Below the pieces are notes generated by a model, which ran no database searches, had not been told where the DNA came from, and saw only the letters and a program-made list of their open reading frames with translations. Made by a program: the position numbers and the translations under genes. A stretch of DNA of 64,000 nucleotides from Glandiceps talaboti (Eukaryota > Hemichordata > Enteropneusta > Spengelidae), in NCBI RefSeq assembly GCF_964340395.1, contig NC_135568.1, forward strand, positions 14,220,776-14,284,775, given 5' to 3'. This document shows positions 61,701-64,000 of the stretch, in pieces; position 1 is the first letter of the stretch, and every line of letters begins with the position of its first letter.

Positions 61701-62003
61701 ATTTATCAAGTTAATAATACTGTTAGGAATATATCTGATAGCATTGTTCGTGATATGAAGTATTCCTAGAGTAGTCAGCTGAGTGATGACATCCGGGAAT
61801 TTTTTAAAGCGATTGTTCGAGAGATTTAATTTTCTAAGTTTTGAAAGTTTACGGAATTGTATTGGCAGTGCCTGAAGTGCGTTACGTGACAGATCAACAA
61901 TTTCGGCATGTTTGTATTTGGTCCATAGTTCCTCTGGTACTTGTTGCAATTTTAAGTTAGTTGCATCATATTTCTTCTCCTCCTCAATCCATTTGCCAGC
62001 CAT
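58777..62003 (-). CDS. LRR-caspase fusion protein, gene D, shortened LRR array
   Basis: Exons 62003-60317 and 59384-58777; phase-1 GT-AG intron; 764 aa. Same architecture as B and C, but exon 1 is 93 nt shorter. Thirty-one residues between PIQFFK and LRENKITKIP are absent, removing LRR 6 plus parts of 5 and 7 and leaving a hybrid region eight residues short of two full repeats. The S1 Arg is present (PPRYGTEFDE), with catalytic His at about 612, Cys at about 655, LEPD, and YKSFRS. The caspase exon is almost the same as C's. The domain looks competent; the deletion would shorten the LRR solenoid and disturb its pitch locally, which could change ligand choice or destabilise it. Confidence 0.93.
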
Positions 62004-62188
62004 CGTTTATTGTAAACTGGAAACAGAGTTTTCAGAAATGTAACTGGAAAAAAAAACATTGGTTTCAATGACGGTTTCGGACATCAGACCAATTGAACCG
62101 AAACACAAAGAAAAATAACTGCCGGGAAAAAGTAAGGTAATTTAAAAGTACCGACAAATTATTTCTCTGTCATACACTTTTGGTTGTC

Positions 62189-62202
62189 TTGTATATATTT
62201 AA
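62189..62202 (-). promoter_or_regulatory. Conserved TATA-like block upstream of gene D
   Basis: On the minus strand it reads GTTAAATATATAC, about 187 nt before the ATG, as in B and C. Confidence 0.35.
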
Positions 62203-63794
62203 CATCTCAGACCACTATATCACATAATGCATATATTTGACAGAAATCTGCCATTTGACACTATATAGTTAGAACGAAATGAAGAAAGAATCGGATGAAA
62301 TATAACACTCAATATACAATCGGTTGATTGATATGAGGTTGGAGACTTGATACTTGCAAAGTCAATGTAAGAAATCCAGATAACAAAAACAAGACCTTTT
62401 CCACTGGCCCGACCCTGACCTAGAGAAGGTATTTCCTACACTTTTAGTATATATCGCATAAAATAGAAAAAACAGGTCTGGCATGCTAGTTGACTAGTTG
62501 ACACTCATGAAAACGAAAAACAACAGGACAATGAACAAAGGAAATTGAGGCAAATAAAGAAATCGATCGGTATTCACCATATATCAGATTTTAATCATAT
62601 TGACTAGGATTATACTGTATTTGCATATAGTTTCCGAAACGACCATTTCAATATTGGTGGTATTTAGGACGGAGTCGTCATAAATTATACAATGCGCTTT
62701 CCTATATTGAATAAATTGATCTTCAACCGTGACTAAAGTGTTAGATATCTGGTGTAGAACTTTTTTTATATATTTGTTATCATGCGTCTGATATCACAAG
62801 ACACGTACTGTATTGTTGTCTTAAGTCCAAACTTCAAATGCGTGTCGGATTAAAGATACAAATAGACTTGTTGTCATAGTGATATCAAATATTTTAATCA
62901 AGAACGTTCACGATTTGGTATCTACCTCGTAAGACCATGTTAACAAGCTAAGAGACTTGTTGGTGAACTAGTTGACAAATCGAACGATATATCACCAATC
63001 CACAAGTTTTTCTTTAGAAATAAGGACATTAGCTTGAAGGTAAAAGGAACATCTCTCCAGGGAAAGATGGAAGATGTTAAGATGGAAGATATAAAGAGAC
63101 CAGACTATAAGATAAACCTGGCAACCGAATTACACTCCCCACTACGTGTGGTCACGTAATTATCAGAACAAATTGACCAGGAGTTGTTGCATTAAGTCTT
63201 TAGTTCATGGACAGTAGAATAGTACATTCAATGTTAATGAAATCTAGAAATCATTCTGTCTCGAAAATCTACAAGAATCCTCCCTCTGCGTAAATGGCCC
63301 ATTTTAACCAATCCTTACTTACTAGATTAATGGAAAACACTTACCATTCAAATCACAAAACCGTCTCACAAAGAAGGAGGAAGTCAACAAATGTTACCAC
63401 AACAGTGCCGATTGCCAAACTAACAAATATTTGACGCACATACTAAAAATAGAAGCTTCGGGGTAATTTTGGGTACATTCCCCAGTTTTGAATATTTGAC
63501 TATGTCAACATTGTGATTAGACTAATTGATATAAATCATGGACAATACCTGTGTAGTCAGAGACTGTCTGACCTCTTCTGACATTCTACTTCAACCCTGT
63601 GCGAGGTACAGGACGTGGTACATGTTAAAAATTAGCGAACTCAATGAAGATCACGTCTTCTTCTATCCATTTTCTTCGTGTTATAAACAATAAAGTACAA
63701 AATATATGTATCATATAATCCACAAATAACGTAGGAAAGACTCGTTTTGCATCGATATATAGACCATTATATAGCGTATACTATTAATAATAAT

Positions 63795-64000
63795 AATGTT
63801 GGTTTCTTATATAGCGCTTTCCCACTCCGTGCTCAAAGCGCTTTACAATTATTACCCCTGGCTCAGAACGGCACAACGGCCCTTTAGTCTTCCTCAACTC
63901 CCCGGGGAGCATACAATCAATTGCAGCCATTTAAGCGCATAGGATTAAAGCCTTCACATTGCAACTTACATCCTACCAGGTCCCCAGTTATACAGTTGGG
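63795..64000 (+). mobile_element. SINE-like interspersed repeat, copy 2, cut by window end
   Basis: Same-orientation partner of 18046-18260 with the shared blocks listed there, starting after an (ATA)n run at about 63786-63798. Units B (near 46350) and C (near 55170) continue with unrelated flank sequence at this point, so the insertion is private to unit D. Confidence 0.7.

Larger units (their letters stand above)
58611..64000 (-). repeat. Tandem unit D (incomplete, runs off the right edge)
   Basis: Gene D (58777-62003) plus 5' flank (62004-63790) following units B and C, then a SINE-like insertion to the end of the window. More array may lie to the right. Confidence 0.85.

Overview
This window is animal nuclear DNA. 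It is AT-rich, genes are split by GT-AG introns, microsatellites are abundant and many MITE-like or foldback repeats are present. The gene content (a DBH/MOXD1-type copper monooxygenase, a galactose-3-O-sulfotransferase, a CNPPD1 cyclin-box protein and an expanded LRR-caspase family) and the repeat texture suggest a marine invertebrate. A hemichordate or cephalochordate is my best guess, but nothing in the sequence fixes the taxon.

Layout. (1) 140-5436, minus: five exons of a MOXD1-like monooxygenase whose 3' end runs off the left edge; a 600-bp TATG array lies in intron 1. (2) 5918-8658: a 2.74-kb element with inverted termini flanked by TTA, resembling a non-autonomous PIF/Harbinger transposon. 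(3) 11089-14593, minus: a complete four-exon Gal-3-O-sulfotransferase-like gene with a 23-nt microexon. (4) 16408-17475, plus: an unrecognised Ser-rich reading frame ending in a (TCG/TCA)n tract. (5) 19252-27162, plus: a complete nine-exon CNPPD1 orthologue whose introns hold several hairpin elements and a tandem repeat that copies the exon-8 splice acceptor. (6) 27163-32540: 3' flank and repeat-rich spacer. (7) 32.54 kb to the right edge: four head-to-tail tandem units of about 8.6-9.2 kb, each with one two-exon minus-strand gene (here A to D).

The array is the most interesting part. Each gene encodes a cytosolic protein with about 20 leucine-rich repeats of exactly 23 residues, a short (in B-D coiled-coil-like) linker, and a complete C-terminal caspase domain with the His and QACQG Cys dyad. 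I see no CARD, DED, death domain or NACHT. The architecture suggests a one-protein sensor-protease, with LRRs for recognition and the caspase as output. In the pair I compared by eye (C and D) the LRR exons differ by roughly 10% of residues, while the caspase exon-2 proteins differ at about 1% and the flanks look close to identical. C has lost the Arg expected to bind the substrate P1 Asp, and D has lost 31 codons of LRR in frame. This looks like an evolving multigene recognition locus, possibly immune or self-nonself.

All exon structures were assembled by hand from splice signals, reading phase and family similarity. No database search, alignment program or transcript data was used, and percentages are eye estimates.
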